64,000 nt of DNA, taken from positions 15,562,001 to 15,626,000 of the forward strand of contig NC_087096.1 in assembly GCF_963855985.1 (NCBI RefSeq), written 5' to 3'. The position numbers and the translations under genes are program-made. Positions 10,292 through 21,768 of this stretch are shown here, piece after piece. Every line of letters starts with the position of its first letter. The first letter of the stretch is position 1. This DNA is from Ostrinia nubilalis. Its lineage: Eukaryota; Arthropoda; Insecta; Lepidoptera; Crambidae. Under the pieces are notes generated by a model. It did not search any database, had not been told where the DNA came from, and saw only the letters and a program-made list of their open reading frames with translations.

Positions 10292-12600
10292 CTAGCATAA
10301 TGTGTGGATGAACATTCTGAAAATTTCCTGTGAGATTGTTACCCGTGCCATGAAAGATAGTTAATAACTACGGTGAACAGCTATAAGCTCAATACCAGCT
10401 CAAAATCTATTTAAATGTTTTTATGTGAAATTGTAAACAAAAAACAAAAGCTTTTTTTATTTAAAAAATCTTAGTTAAGCCGGTTTCCCTGTGCTGTGAC
10501 TTTGACACGGTTGAGTTACCCTCAACTTCCTTGATACAATTTAACGCATATAATCTTGCAAGTTGATGTTGTGTGATGTTCCGTTAACTCGAGTGGGTTT
10601 AAGGTCTTCGGAGTCGTTTGAATCTTCCAAGATTTACAAGTATCTATGGGGGTGGGGATACTGATTGATGGTGCTTGGGCGTGCATGGGATGGGAAGGAT
10701 TTCCATGTTAAGTTTTTATGCATTCTGATCAAAAAGCATAGAATTCCTCCTACTCATACATTAGTGACACGTTAATGGCTCTATACGACTGGGTCGTATA
10801 GGACATTATTGATTTCATGGTTCGAATTTCTAGCTGTCAAGTTAGCAAATTATATCTAAAATAGTAAGACATGGGTCTTAACGCGACGTTTATTAATGAG
10901 TTACATTATGTACTCACGGCTTGACGTTTCGGCTGCTACGCTGCAGCCGTGGTCACAAGCAGACTGGCGGCTCGCGGCGCGCGAAAGTTTAAAATCTTAA
11001 ATTATACTCGAATCTATCTACTAAAGGTCACTGAGTCGTTACAAAATCTAAGAAATAATAACACCTATTTGAAATTTAGCAGGTAGGGTATAGACATCCG
11101 CTAAGAACGGATTACCTACCTATGAAACTCCACCCCTAAGGGGGTTTAAGGGAATTCACACGTACGAAGTCGCCGGCGGTTACTTCTAAATTTCAATTTA
11201 AACCTGAGTTGGAATTGTGTAAAGCAATCGTAATCATTTCACAGTTCATAATGTACGATAAAGTCATTAACTGACTGACAAAGCGTTTGACAGAATAATC
11301 GTACGGTCTGTCAAATGATAACGATTGCCTTACACAATTCCACCTCTGAATGGTCTATTCTACATAAGGTGTCAAAGCAATAGAACAAACTAATCACGTA
11401 TTTTAATTAAAACTACAGCACCAAATCAAACTCAAGACAGGCCATAAATCGTCCCAAGTTGAGCGTTTAAACAACTAAGCATACGCGATACGGCAGTATA
11501 TCCCAACTTCAGACAGCGGCATGACATGTATCCGAAGTTTTCATGCCAGCACGCCCGGCATTTACCCACCAACATGTTTTAAGGGTAAAAAGTTGGGGAA
11601 TCACCCGCTTTTTGTTTGAAGCACCCGAATTTTGGAGTATTCCGTCTATGCGGAACGGGTCAGGCTTCTTATGGGATTAATTCGTTTGAATATGGCGATG
11701 GAATGTCACGGATTTAAAATTTTGGGAATTAGTTCGCGTTTTGAAATAGATGAAAGGCGACGTTAATTAGGTTTTTCGTGAAAGGAAATATACTTGTAAT
11801 TTAACCTACTTTGGTAAGAAAATTCGTGCTTATTAAACGAACCTGGGAGTTTTTCTCGGTCTGCGGTTGTTACGAACTAAGTAGAAAACAATAATTAATA
11901 TTTCATTATGTTTTGCACTAAAGAAAATTGTTTGCAGTTTATTATAAAGTGAGTTTGCCTTTAAGTCGTCCTTTTTAATTACCAAAGTACCTACTTCCAT
12001 TCAGTTGAAGTAGGCAGTTAGCTACTAGGTGTTTCTAAGAATTTCATTCACGTCAAAGTAAACACATAAAATTAATTGAAAAATTCATACTTAGTTTACT
12101 GAAGAATATTCCAATAATCAACTACCAAATTAAAGGTAAATTAAAATGTGCCAAAATTGTTTTTTAAATGTAAAGTACGAAAAGTTAATATTAAAATTGA
12201 ATGATTAATACACTGAAATTCAAAATGAGGATGACATCCATACAGACGGTTCCCGAGAAACAGAATGTAAATGATAATCCGTGGAAATTCACTGTAATGT
12301 TTTATAATGGTCTATTATATTTCGCCAAATCATTAAATTTATTTGATGATAAAACATTTCATTCCCGCGTTTGGTTAAAATTATCACGATCTGGGCAAAG
12401 GTTCGCGAATTATTGTATACTAGCTTTCCGCCCGCGGCTTCGCCCGCGTGGAATTTTGTCTGTCACAGAAAAACTTTATCGCGCACATCCCTGTTTCAAA
12501 AACCGGGATAAAAACTATCCTATGTTCTTTCCCGGGACTCAAACTATCTCTATGCCAAATTTCATCAAAATCGGTTGCGAGGTTTAAGCGGGAAAGCGTA

Positions 12601-12641
<41 letters not shown>

Positions 12642-12672
12642 GTTACTTTCGCATTTATAATATTAGTTGGGA
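10292..12672 (-). mobile_element. Long non-autonomous Helitron, copy 2
   Basis: Same structure as the unit at 4608-6980. The minus strand starts TCCCAACTAATATT, the internal CTAG is at 12420-12423, and the final CTAG is at 10295-10292, between host A (complement of t12673) and T (complement of a10291). An extra TCCCAA unit precedes the 5' end (to 12678), giving a short terminal stutter also seen in the solo copy at 41020. The cargo contains the same palindrome and the same fragment of another Helitron family (about 11074-11180). The near identity of the copies points to a recent event. Confidence 0.8.
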
Positions 12673-12957
12673 TTGGGATTGTAGTCTTTATGTCTAAATT
12701 AATAAGGGCATTGTTGGAGTTACGAGTCTCAGCTGGGGCCCGCGAAATGGTTAAGAAATTCCTTTGCATTTTGGTGATCGTCTTAACAAAAATAAATAAT
12801 GGTCATTTTTCTATGGCGATGCTACCCAAATATGGGCAACGCTTTGACTTTTCAGAGGTAACAAGTATCATACTAAAACAACAGCTGTGGGTGCAGGTGC
12901 AGGTTTGAACCCCGCAGGGGGCAAATATGAATAAGAATACCAGCATTTTATAGTCGA

Positions 12958-13132
12958 CTAGCGGCCGCTCGCGACTTCGTACGCGTGGATCCCGTTTTAC
13001 CCCCTAGGGGGTGGAGTTTCGTAAAATCCTTTCTTAGCGGATGCCTACGTCGTAACATCTACCTGCATGCACAGGATCGGCCGTTGTGAAAATCCTTGGG
13101 TGGACATCATTTGGCTGAAACGAACGAACGAA
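12958..13132. mobile_element. Helitron 3' end fragment followed by RTE 3' tail
   Basis: 12958-13077 on the minus strand matches the 3' part of the Helitron family at 51637-51844 (GCATCCGCTAAGAAAGGATT, then TACGAAGTCGC and CTAG at 12961-12958). It stops abruptly at about 13077. A plus-strand RTE end then follows, ending in GAACGAACGAAC at 13121-13132. Confidence 0.65.
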
Positions 13133-13686
13133 CATGAGTATTTTTAAGTATACTTAGACATTGTAGTCCAGTAACCAATGTGTAATGCTCCGATTCGTTT
13201 GGGGCTAGATGTGATTTTAAAAATAGAAGATTCCGACTACATTCTAGTAATAAAACATACCGTGGTGTTATGAATTTTTAATATCCGTTCTACGCTGCGA
13301 AAACCAGCTGCAAAATTGAGTCTTACTAATATCAAAACAGTCTCTAAACTTTATTAAAATTAACGTTAAAGTCGACCAATATTTTTCACACTTGACCTGC
13401 TTCCATAAAAAGTCACATCATCGGGTGTTGACGTTTTCCGCAAAGCTATGTGCGTACTACGAGCCTAGAAAAACACTGAGTAAATGTAGGCAGACTTGCT
13501 ACTGTAACATTGATAGAGATTTATTGCGATTTATTTATCAACCGTTTTTAAAGCAATTCTTACATGTAGAATTCTATCGCATTTTGACGATATCAAGCGT
13601 CTAACTCTCAATTTGGGTAGTCTTTGCGATATCCAAAGCATGTGTTGAACTACACCGTGCTGTAATACGTTTTAGCAATTGTCTAA

Positions 13687-13804
13687 GGCTGGGTTGCACC
13701 ATCTTACTTAAACTGTGACAAACGTCAAAAATCTGTCAAACACCATACAAAAAGCACCGGTTATCGTTATAGTTACGGACAAAGTTAGGTGGTGCAACTC
13801 AGCC
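13687..13804. mobile_element. GGCTGGGTTGCACCA palindromic MITE, copy 1
   Basis: A 118-bp imperfect palindrome with ends GGCTGGGTTGCACCATCTTA and its complement. The same family recurs at 18346-18475, 25321-25435, 38864-38984 and 57585-57701. Flanking TAA/TTA trinucleotides suggest a PIF/Harbinger-type target duplication. Confidence 0.75.
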
Positions 13805-13967
13805 TAAGTAAAGTATCGAAGTATTTAAAAGTTTAGCGAGTGTATCGATGTGCATTTATTTTTGCAACTAGAGATATGGAAATAATGTATTGTACACACA
13901 TTTTGGTGACTCCATGTACCAAAATCATGTATCGATATGCATTTTGGCTACTTTAATCGATATTCAT

Positions 13968-14160
13968 CATCATCATCATCATTTCAGCCATAGGACGTCC
14001 ACTGCTGAACATAGGCCTCCCCCAATACTTTCCACGTTTATCGATTGGTAGCGGCCTGCGTCCAGCGCTTCCTTGCTACCTTCTGGAAGCCGCGTACCGG
14101 AAAACGCAGCGTGGGACGTCCACCTTCAAGGTGGACCGACGACATCGTAAAGGTAGCATC
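13968..14160. mobile_element. RTE-like LINE copy with 5' inversion
   Basis: 13968-14083 is minus-strand RTE 3' end with an (ATG)n tail at its left. From about 14084 to 14160 the orientation flips: the plus strand encodes TGKRSVGRPPTRWTDDIV-like residues, the part that should lie just upstream. The break points (KVA in both) are adjacent in the parent LINE, as expected from twin priming. Confidence 0.7.
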
Positions 14161-14544
14161 GATATTGCGACTAGCATTTTCAGTTAAGAATCTTCTTCGG
14201 TAGCTGTAATGAACTTCCAAAAATCCACAGAGCCAGTAATCGTCCCTGCTAAAAGTAGCTTGTCTGTATAGCCTTGAGTGCCGGTCAGATTAGGTTTGTG
14301 TCCTCCACATCGGAAGGTTTTCCTCCTGCACCGGACTACTGAATAGGAAATAATGCGACGTGGCATATTGCCTTTCGTTGATGTTGGTTTTTAATGAGGA
14401 AATACGTTTAAAAATGCATTAAATGTAACATGAAGTGATGCTTCTCTTATTAGAAATACAATGATCCTCTAAAACACAGACTGTATTCTGTAACACTACC
14501 TATTTCATACTAAATTATTACATTATGAATTTTCAGATTGCTTT

Positions 14545-14645
14545 CTTTCGTTGTTTCGTTTCAGCCAAATGACGTCCACTGCTGGACAAAGGCCTCCCCC
14601 AAGGTTTTCCACAATGAACGGTCCTGCGCTGCCCGCATCCAAGTT
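14545..14645 (-). mobile_element. RTE-like LINE 3' end fragment
   Basis: Minus-strand copy of the ACGA-tailed RTE subfamily, beginning at TTTCGTTTCAGCC and covering about 100 bp of the C-terminal coding region. Confidence 0.75.
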
Positions 14646-15394
14646 TTTTACAAGTCATAAAAACTTGACAACAGGGAATGACTATTTGACCTTTTAACTG
14701 TTTAGATTCATTTTTGCAACAATGTATTATAACGTTTTTATCCTTTAAGTTTAGGTATGTAACATAGGCAAGAGCTAGAGTTTACTTACTTCTGCATAAA
14801 TGACATTGATTTTTATTTAAAAACGGTAGAGCTAAAAGAGTTTTCAGTTCTTTTTCAATATTTGGGAACATCAAATCGCCACATTCTTCCTACATCCACA
14901 GCTTACGTTTGAGGTCGGCGCAAATTTTAAACAAATATTTTGTGAGCTCTCCTACCTGTGGGGGAATCCATTTTCTTATAATTCTCTTAGCGGCCCAAGT
15001 TTTTAGAAGAAAAACAAGAGATTATGGTCGTAAGAGATATTGTGCAAGATATACGTTCCACCGTTTTTATTATGCAGGTGGTTTATGAAGAATGAAGCAA
15101 GACTTGGGAAGCAATTTCGAATTTGTTTGACCTTGTTTTTATCAAATCTATGTGACAAATTGACTTAATATTAAATTTTATCTATTAAATTTGACATTGT
15201 TATTATTATTGTGACATTAATTTAATTTGAATCACGAAAAATTGATTCTGTTGCATGCCGATATGGTATGATGTAGCTGAACAATATATTTTTATGTGAC
15301 CTGTATGTACCTACATTATGCAATAAATGGTATGGATTTTGATTTTGAATTGAAATTGATCTATAAGATTTTAAACTTTCGTGTTCCATTTCAA
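14646..15394. other. No gene seen
   Basis: AT-rich DNA without recognisable coding or repeat structure beyond short A/T runs. Confidence 0.5.
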
Positions 15395-15700
15395 CTAAAA
15401 TAGAGAAACACGGGTCTGAACGCGACATTTTTAAATAAGTTACATATCGTCATCATCATCATAATCATTTTCAGCCATCGGACGTCCACTGCTGAATATG
15501 GGCCTCCACAATGGTTCACAATGGTCGGTTGGTGGCGGCCTGCATCCAGCGCCTTCCCTATGCCTACATATCGTCAGTGGAAAGGAAAAAATGCTAAAGC
15601 GCAACTTTGGCCTATATATTTTTTCCTTTTCGCTGACGATAAATGTATTCACGGCTTGACGGGTTGCTATGCAGCAGCCGTGGTCACAAGCAAGCATTCA
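15395..15700. mobile_element. Nested repeat: RTE 3' end and 74-bp MITE inside a dispersed repeat
   Basis: The outer repeat (GGGTCTGAACGCGACATT at 15411-15428 and the CACGGCTTGACG...CAGCCGTGGTCACAAG block at about 15650-15691) also occurs uninterrupted in the Helitron cargo at about 5188-5276, and its first half again near 63655. Here it is split by a minus-strand RTE end (about 15450-15560) and a 74-bp foldback (15568-15641) with arms TATCGTCAGYGRAAAGGAAA. Confidence 0.6.
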
Positions 15701-16314
15701 AAAGTCACGTTTACAAGTCATGTAAGTTACTTGAGCAAAAGTAAAAAGTAGGGCACTGCGTAAACACTCATTAAATGTTTTGCAAAACAGTAGGTATTCA
15801 CATATTATTGACTCTACTAACGTTTCACGTATAATATTACCAAAGTGACTACTACTTAATAACAAAATTAATATGTATGTCAGGAAAATAAAACGTCTTT
15901 ATCTCAAGCAAATATCGTTAGCTTTGACATTAAACGCGTTAGATGTTCCCAACTAACTGTTTATTTAATTATGGACAAGTCTTGGTTCATATTCAAGGGT
16001 TTTGTTAATAGACTAAACACAACAGCCAGCCTAAATATTATTAGAAACTATTATAAGTAAGTGTAAAAAAACAATCAGAGTTCACTTCTTTAAATAGCGA
16101 TAATGCCCAACGAGTCACACTGTAACCGGTAACACTATAATTCGTTGGGAAAAAAATCCAGTAGGTATTTTTTGTTTTTTATGTGACAGAAGGCAAATGA
16201 GCAGACGGATCACCTGATGGTATGTCACGCTGACTAGATTTTTACTGCTTACTATGCTTTGTAATATTATAATATTAAAATAAATCGTTTATAATATTAA
16301 AATAAAAAAAATCG

Positions 16315-16612
16315 AGGACCGACAACCTGATAAAAGTAGCAGGAAGGCGCTGGATGCCGGCCGCTACCACCGTGCGATGTGGAAGTCATTGGGGGAGGCC
16401 TATGTTCAGCAGTGGACGTCCTATGGCTGAAATGATGATATTAAAAAAGACGTCAAAAGAAGTTAAAATTAATGTGGTTTATGTGGTGAATACCTTTTAA
16501 ACTGCGATCTCCAACCCGCCTGCCAAGCGTGGGGATTATGGCAAAACCCTCCACTATATTGGAGGAGGCTCATAGTCCAGCAGTGGACTGTAAAGGGCTG
16601 TTGATGATGATG
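16315..16612 (+). mobile_element. Two RTE-like LINE 3' ends of different families
   Basis: 16315-16440 matches the ATG-tailed RTE family (GGACGTCCTATGGCTGAAATGATG). 16500-16612 is a distinct but related 3' end (GGAGGAGGCTCATAGTCCAG, GGGCTGTTGATGATGATG). Both are short, broken fragments. Confidence 0.7.
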
Positions 16613-16619
16613 TGGTGAA

Positions 16620-17564
16620 TGGGTTTGTGGTTCTTTCATGGCTGTGGCCAAGAGTTGGTGCTGTCAAGACGCTGGTAACAAAGTTGTAGAATGGACAATT
16701 GGTTTAGACGCACTTCAAAGGCTTTACTTTAAGCTGTATTTGGTAACGTCAAAATTTCACTACATAATTTACGTTAAATCTAAGAAATTCAAGCACTTTC
16801 AGTTGCCAACTGATCCCTGAAAATGACTCTTAAAACCTACTACTACCTACCTACGTACTCTCTTCCAATTTTTTAATTATAAAAGTTTCAAGTATCAACT
16901 GTTGGTGGACTTAAAATCTTTAAAAAGGAAAGCGTTTAAAATTCCGTCTAAAAAGTATTTTTTTTGGAAACACGGTCAAAGCAATTGGCAGATATGAATA
17001 TTCTATAAATAAAGTGTCAAAAGCTATAAATATTTAACACCTTAAATTATTAATTCACAATCTTTGACCAAAATTGTATTATACGAAACATTTTATGGGT
17101 AAAATTGGTTAAAAAAATTGGTAAGATTAGTTACTTATTACTACGACTATAAGGAGAAAAGCCGAAAATGAATGAGCACCGTTGATTGGTATCCAGCGGG
17201 ATCAATCGAGTTCTTGGAAGGAACCAGACATATTGCTTTAGTAATAGGCCACAAAGATAGAAAGAAGAAAAGAAGTTCAAAGTTCATCGAAGGTTCGTCC
17301 TTTAGTGGAAAATTACTGGAAGGCATTCAGATGTGAGTGAAATAGCAATTGTTGTATTTCTTGCAATTCGAATTGATAAGTAGATAGCGGAAAACTTCTG
17401 TAGATTTCCATTGAAGTAATATTACTGTACGTAGAACATAATGTAGGTAATATTGCAATTTAGATTTCTAGTAACGTGGCACACAGGGACAAGTCTAGTA
17501 AAACAGGCATTTTTCAATCAACTTTCATCATCAATATCATCATGTTATACCTACTAAAAACGCT
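16620..17564. other. No gene seen
   Basis: AT-rich DNA. The open frame at 16638-16820 has no recognisable domain. Confidence 0.45.
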
Positions 17565-17569
17565 GCAGA

Positions 17570-17765
17570 AGCATCATCATCATCATTTCAGCCCAGGACG
17601 TCCACTGCAGGACATAGGGTTCCCCCAATGACTTCCACATCGCACAGTTGGTAGCGGCCTGCATCCAGCGCCTTCCCGCTACCTTTATGGTGTCGTCAGT
17701 CCACCTTGTAGGTGGACGTCTCACGCTGCGTTTTCCGGTTACGTGGCCTCCATTCCAGAACCTTG
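17570..17765 (-). mobile_element. RTE-like LINE 3' end
   Basis: Minus-strand translation gives NWAARFWNGGHVTGKRSV, GRPPTRWTDDTIKVAGRRW and MWKSLGEPYVLQWTSWAE, the RTE C-terminal region with a few disabling changes, ending at an (ATG)n tail at 17565-17585. Confidence 0.85.
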
Positions 17766-18345
17766 CTGCCCAATTGGCCATCAGTTCTGCAGAAGCATGA
17801 CTTCCCTAAATTACTCTATCATCTATAAAAAATATTTCAAGGTCCAAAAGAGTGATTTTTTTATGTCTCTTTTCTTCTAAACCTGGACATTATGACATTA
17901 CTAATACACTACATACACGCTTTAAAATATTATGCATAAACACGAAACATATTCGAAAGGAAATTGTGCTCGTATAATTTTTATGGGCCCCAAAGTATGT
18001 ACGTGCCTTGTCCATGTCATCTTCGATGGATGATGCGGTGTTTTATTGCTGTACTTACCGAATGATATGAATTTAGACATTAAAACGAATACTAATGTTA
18101 TAATACCATCTATGTGTATTCAGAAGGGTTACTAGTCGTTTACGAAACGCTTTGTAAGCTCCATTGATCATTTAAAATACGAGTATGACGTTTAGCACAA
18201 AATAACACCTGCCACGAAACAGTGACGTAGGTAGGTACGATTTACTTTGTGAAAAAAAATGTAGACCGTATGAACGTATTGATAAATCCAGTATTTAACG
18301 CGAAATCAATGGCTATACTGATATTAATTAACCTTTGGATACTTA

Positions 18346-18475
18346 GGCTGAGTTGCACCACCTAACTCTAACGGTAACTCTAACGGTAACTATAACGATA
18401 ACCGGTGCGTTTTGTATGGAGTTTGACAGATTTTTGACGTTTGTCAAAGTTAAAGAAAGATATTGCAACCCAGCC
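18346..18475. mobile_element. GGCTGAGTTGCACCA palindromic MITE, copy 2
   Basis: Same family as 13687-13804, with an internal tandem duplication of CTCTAACGGTAA in the left arm. Confidence 0.75.
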
Positions 18476-18859
18476 AGCCTTACTATGTAATACAGTCAGC
18501 TTCAAATACTTCCTCACACCCAAAAAAGTCAAAATGTTTGCAACACGAGGTTGTGTTGTCAATTTTTGGCCATTTTAGGTGTCACCAGTAACTAACTATT
18601 TGACGCTGACTTTTCCAGAGTTTTTACGATCTGTCTATTATTGTTTGTTTACCCATGCTTAATTGCCAATAATAATTTGGATGTGAAATTATTTTCTCAT
18701 GTAAGTAAATGATGTGTACATTTTAACGAGCATAAATATTATTTATCCCCTTTAATTAAACTCATTAATGGAACGGATTTCAATGCTTTTCAGCAGTGAA
18801 CGTCCTTTTGGTGAAATGGTTGTTTACGAAATAATTTTATTAATGGCAACAAAATTTAA

Positions 18860-18952
18860 CAGGCCGCTACCAACCGGGCAGCATGGAAAGCATTGGGGGA
18901 GGCTTATGTTCAGCAGTGGACGTCCTATGGTTGAGATGATGATGATGATGAA
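18860..18952 (+). mobile_element. RTE-like LINE 3' end
   Basis: Plus-strand fragment with AGCAGTGGACGTCCTATGG and an (ATG)n tail at 18937-18951. A shorter related piece (CAGCAGTGAACGTCC) lies at about 18790-18806. Confidence 0.75.
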
Positions 18953-19354
18953 CAAAATTTAAAATCTTACGATACGGAACTCTTCGTGAGTGATCCCGAC
19001 TCGCACTTGACCGTTATTTTTCAAATACCCATCAGCATAAGTAGAACACTCAAAACGTATATCCCTCGTTGAACCTCCGTAATGCAGGACCATTCCATCA
19101 CGCTTTAACTGTGTATGGAATATTCACAAAGCACTGCAATTGCAATCCTTTATGATTGGTTCAATGAACGGTAATACCACAACACAGTGGGTTGTGGTAC
19201 AGTAGCACTTTTGTGCACAGTGTTGGACAGAAATAGACTATTTTCTTTTTCTTTCTTCTTTTTAATGGGTATTGTCATATGAGTGATATAATATTACCTA
19301 ATTTAATTATCCATTCCAAGATAATATCATATTGAATTTTAATCCTTTTTCGTT

Positions 19355-19764
19355 CGTTCGTTTCAGCTAAATGACGTCCACTGCTGGACAAGAGCCTCCC
19401 TCAAGGATTTGCACAACGACCGGTCCTGCGCCGCCCTCATCCAGGCATCTCTCGCAACCTTCACCAGATCGTCGGTCCACCTAGTGGGAGCCTGCCCACA
19501 CTACGTCTCTAAGTTATCGATGTTGAATTAATCAATTCTAGGTTTGTAAGTTCTATTCACACGTAACTCCACATAAACGGGCTAATTACTAATTTAGATT
19601 ATGAAGTGTTAATAATACAGAAGAGCGATGAAAGTATAAGTAAGTACGGACGTTATATTAAGTACCTACTGGACGCAGGCCGCTACCAACCGGGCAACAT
19701 GGAAGGCCTATGTTCTGCAGTGGACGTCCTATGGCTGAGATGATGATGATGATGATGATGATAA
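19355..19764. mobile_element. Two RTE-like LINE 3' ends in opposite orientation
   Basis: 19355-19507 is a minus-strand ACGA-tailed copy; 19671-19764 is a plus-strand ATG-tailed copy (GATGATGATG tail at 19741-19761). About 160 bp of unrelated DNA separates them. Confidence 0.8.
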
Positions 19765-20432
19765 AAGTATTAGGAAACTTCTGCTTTATACTGCTACAAG
19801 TAATCAAAACACTCACCTGTTCTATACAGTCCACCAGCGCTACGGTTTCCAGGGTTCCTCGAGATGTAGTTATTGTTCAAGAAATTGTTGAATCACCAGC
19901 TAAAATTAAGTAGGAGACCAAAGCTAAGCGCACCTTACAAACACACACTCCACAATATTAGTTCAAAATACGTTAGGTCTATTATATCGCGACATGGAAA
20001 CTTTTACGGTAAAATTTTCCAAAAAAATAAAATAATAATATAATAGCGGAGACTCCGGTGACACGGCGACGTCCGGAGTGAACAACGATGAATCGTAAAC
20101 TAATGAAGAACTCCGTGAATGCCAGCAAGATAAATTAGAAAATAAGTGGGTAGTTTCAAAAAGAAAAAAATATGAACACTATCTGAATAAACTGATACCC
20201 CTAATAAAAGTTATACGCCTCTTGCACTCTAATATAAAGTGAAGTTTTATAATATGGAAAAGTCATTTTGAACAACCGTTCAAAGCTTGTGTAACTTTTT
20301 ATTAGTAAGGGAAGATGGTACCAGTTTAAATAAATTACTACCCGATATTAATATCTATTTCGTTGTTTAAGTTAGGAATTTCTTACTATTAAGAACTGAG
20401 TTCCCTTACTTATTTTAATCAGTTTTACATCA

Positions 20433-20730
20433 ATATACATAGGCCACCACCACCTTCGGCCGGGAACAGCTGTGTGCTCCTACCTGTTCCCGTCGCCACC
20501 CGTCCTGGGGGGCCTATAGGGCCCGCCATGTAGGCGGACAATCGCCGGGAGGGACTGTGGTAGAGAAGGCTTTGTCCGGAATCTCACAGTTCCTTCATAC
20601 TTAAGGCGAATGACGGAGCACCGGGGTCTTTTTAGTGGGTATGCCTTTGTCCTTCTGACTTGGTGAGCCCCACATAACCTACCCTGTCTCCGCAGGGTAG
20701 GTATGCAATTCAATGCATTTTTTCCCCGAA
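20433..20730. mobile_element. GC-rich repeat resembling a non-LTR retrotransposon 3' end
   Basis: A GC-rich block in AT-rich surroundings, with GGGTCTTTTTAGTGGGTATG, AGCCCCACATAACC and a terminal CATTTTTTCCCC. This resembles the 3' untranslated ends of R1-like LINEs in Lepidoptera, from memory. The minus-strand open frame at 20480-20740 has no recognised domain. Confidence 0.4.
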
Positions 20731-21083
20731 AAAAATACAATTTAATCTACCTACATTATCTTCTTTGTATAAAAATCAAGTCTTCTGCACTCTTCCACGT
20801 TGCGCTAATACAATGTTCAGAAATGATACGAGTATAATGCTCACTGAGTAAAATAAACACGTTTGAAGAATTCCTCTTTGTTTATTGGATCTTGTTTTAT
20901 ATGAGTGCTCACGGCTTAAAAGGACAATGTTTTCTTTTCCCAAATGATCAGTGTACCGTTATGCCTTTTAGATAATCAGGTTGATAGGTGTCTTATTTAG
21001 AATGTAAATACTAGACTTTCGTCAGAAGAGAGAGAGGGAGTTCAACTCTCGAAATTATTGAATTTGAATTTGAATTGGTCTAT

Positions 21084-21186
21084 CATTATCATAATCTCAG
21101 CCATAGGACGTCCACTGCTGAACATAGGCTTCCCCCAATGCTTTCCATGTTGCCGGGTTGGTAGCGGTCTGCTTCCAGCGCTAGGC
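21084..21186 (-). mobile_element. RTE-like LINE 3' end
   Basis: Minus-strand ATG-tailed RTE fragment (CAGCCATAGGACGTCCACTG). Confidence 0.75.
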
Positions 21187-21594
21187 ATTGTATTACTGAT
21201 TATACGTCAGCTTGTATAAAAGTTACGTTTTGATATTTTTTCTCCATTTTATGAGTTGTAGCAACTAAAACACAACCGTAAGTCTACTCGTATGTCTAAT
21301 ACGTCATGTCATGTCATGGCATAAGCATACAATGATTTATTGGTCTGTTGGAGCTCATTACCAGACCAATTTAGGATTAATCTAGGACTTTGTTTCTCAA
21401 ACTTAAAATGGTAAACTTCACAGGGCTAAAAAGATTTATTATGTTCAGACAAAATTAATAGGTTTCACGGCACATAAGGTTTACTTTAAGGTGAAATATG
21501 TCTATTTATAAAGAAGTTAAACTTAAGATTTTAACCAACAATAAGTTTCAAAGTAATACGTAACAATTTTGTTTGTTTTAATAATAATATTATG

Positions 21595-21768
21595 ATGATA
21601 CGCAGCGTGGGACTTCCACCCACAAGGTGGACCGACGACCTGATAAAGGTAGCAGGAAGGTGCTGGATGCAGGCCGCTACCAACCGTGCGATGTGGAAGT
21701 CGTTGGGGGAAGCCTATGTTCAGCAGTGGACGTCCTGTGGCTGAAATGATGATGATTATGATGATGAT
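21595..21768 (+). mobile_element. RTE-like LINE 3' end
   Basis: Plus-strand fragment from the GRPPTRWTDDLIKVAGRCW region to the QQWTSCG end and an ATG-rich tail at 21748-21767. Confidence 0.8.

Noticed and set aside
20480..20740. 86-codon minus-strand frame in the GC-rich block
   Set aside because: GC-rich untranslated-region-like sequence; the Arg/Pro-rich translation matches no family I recognise.
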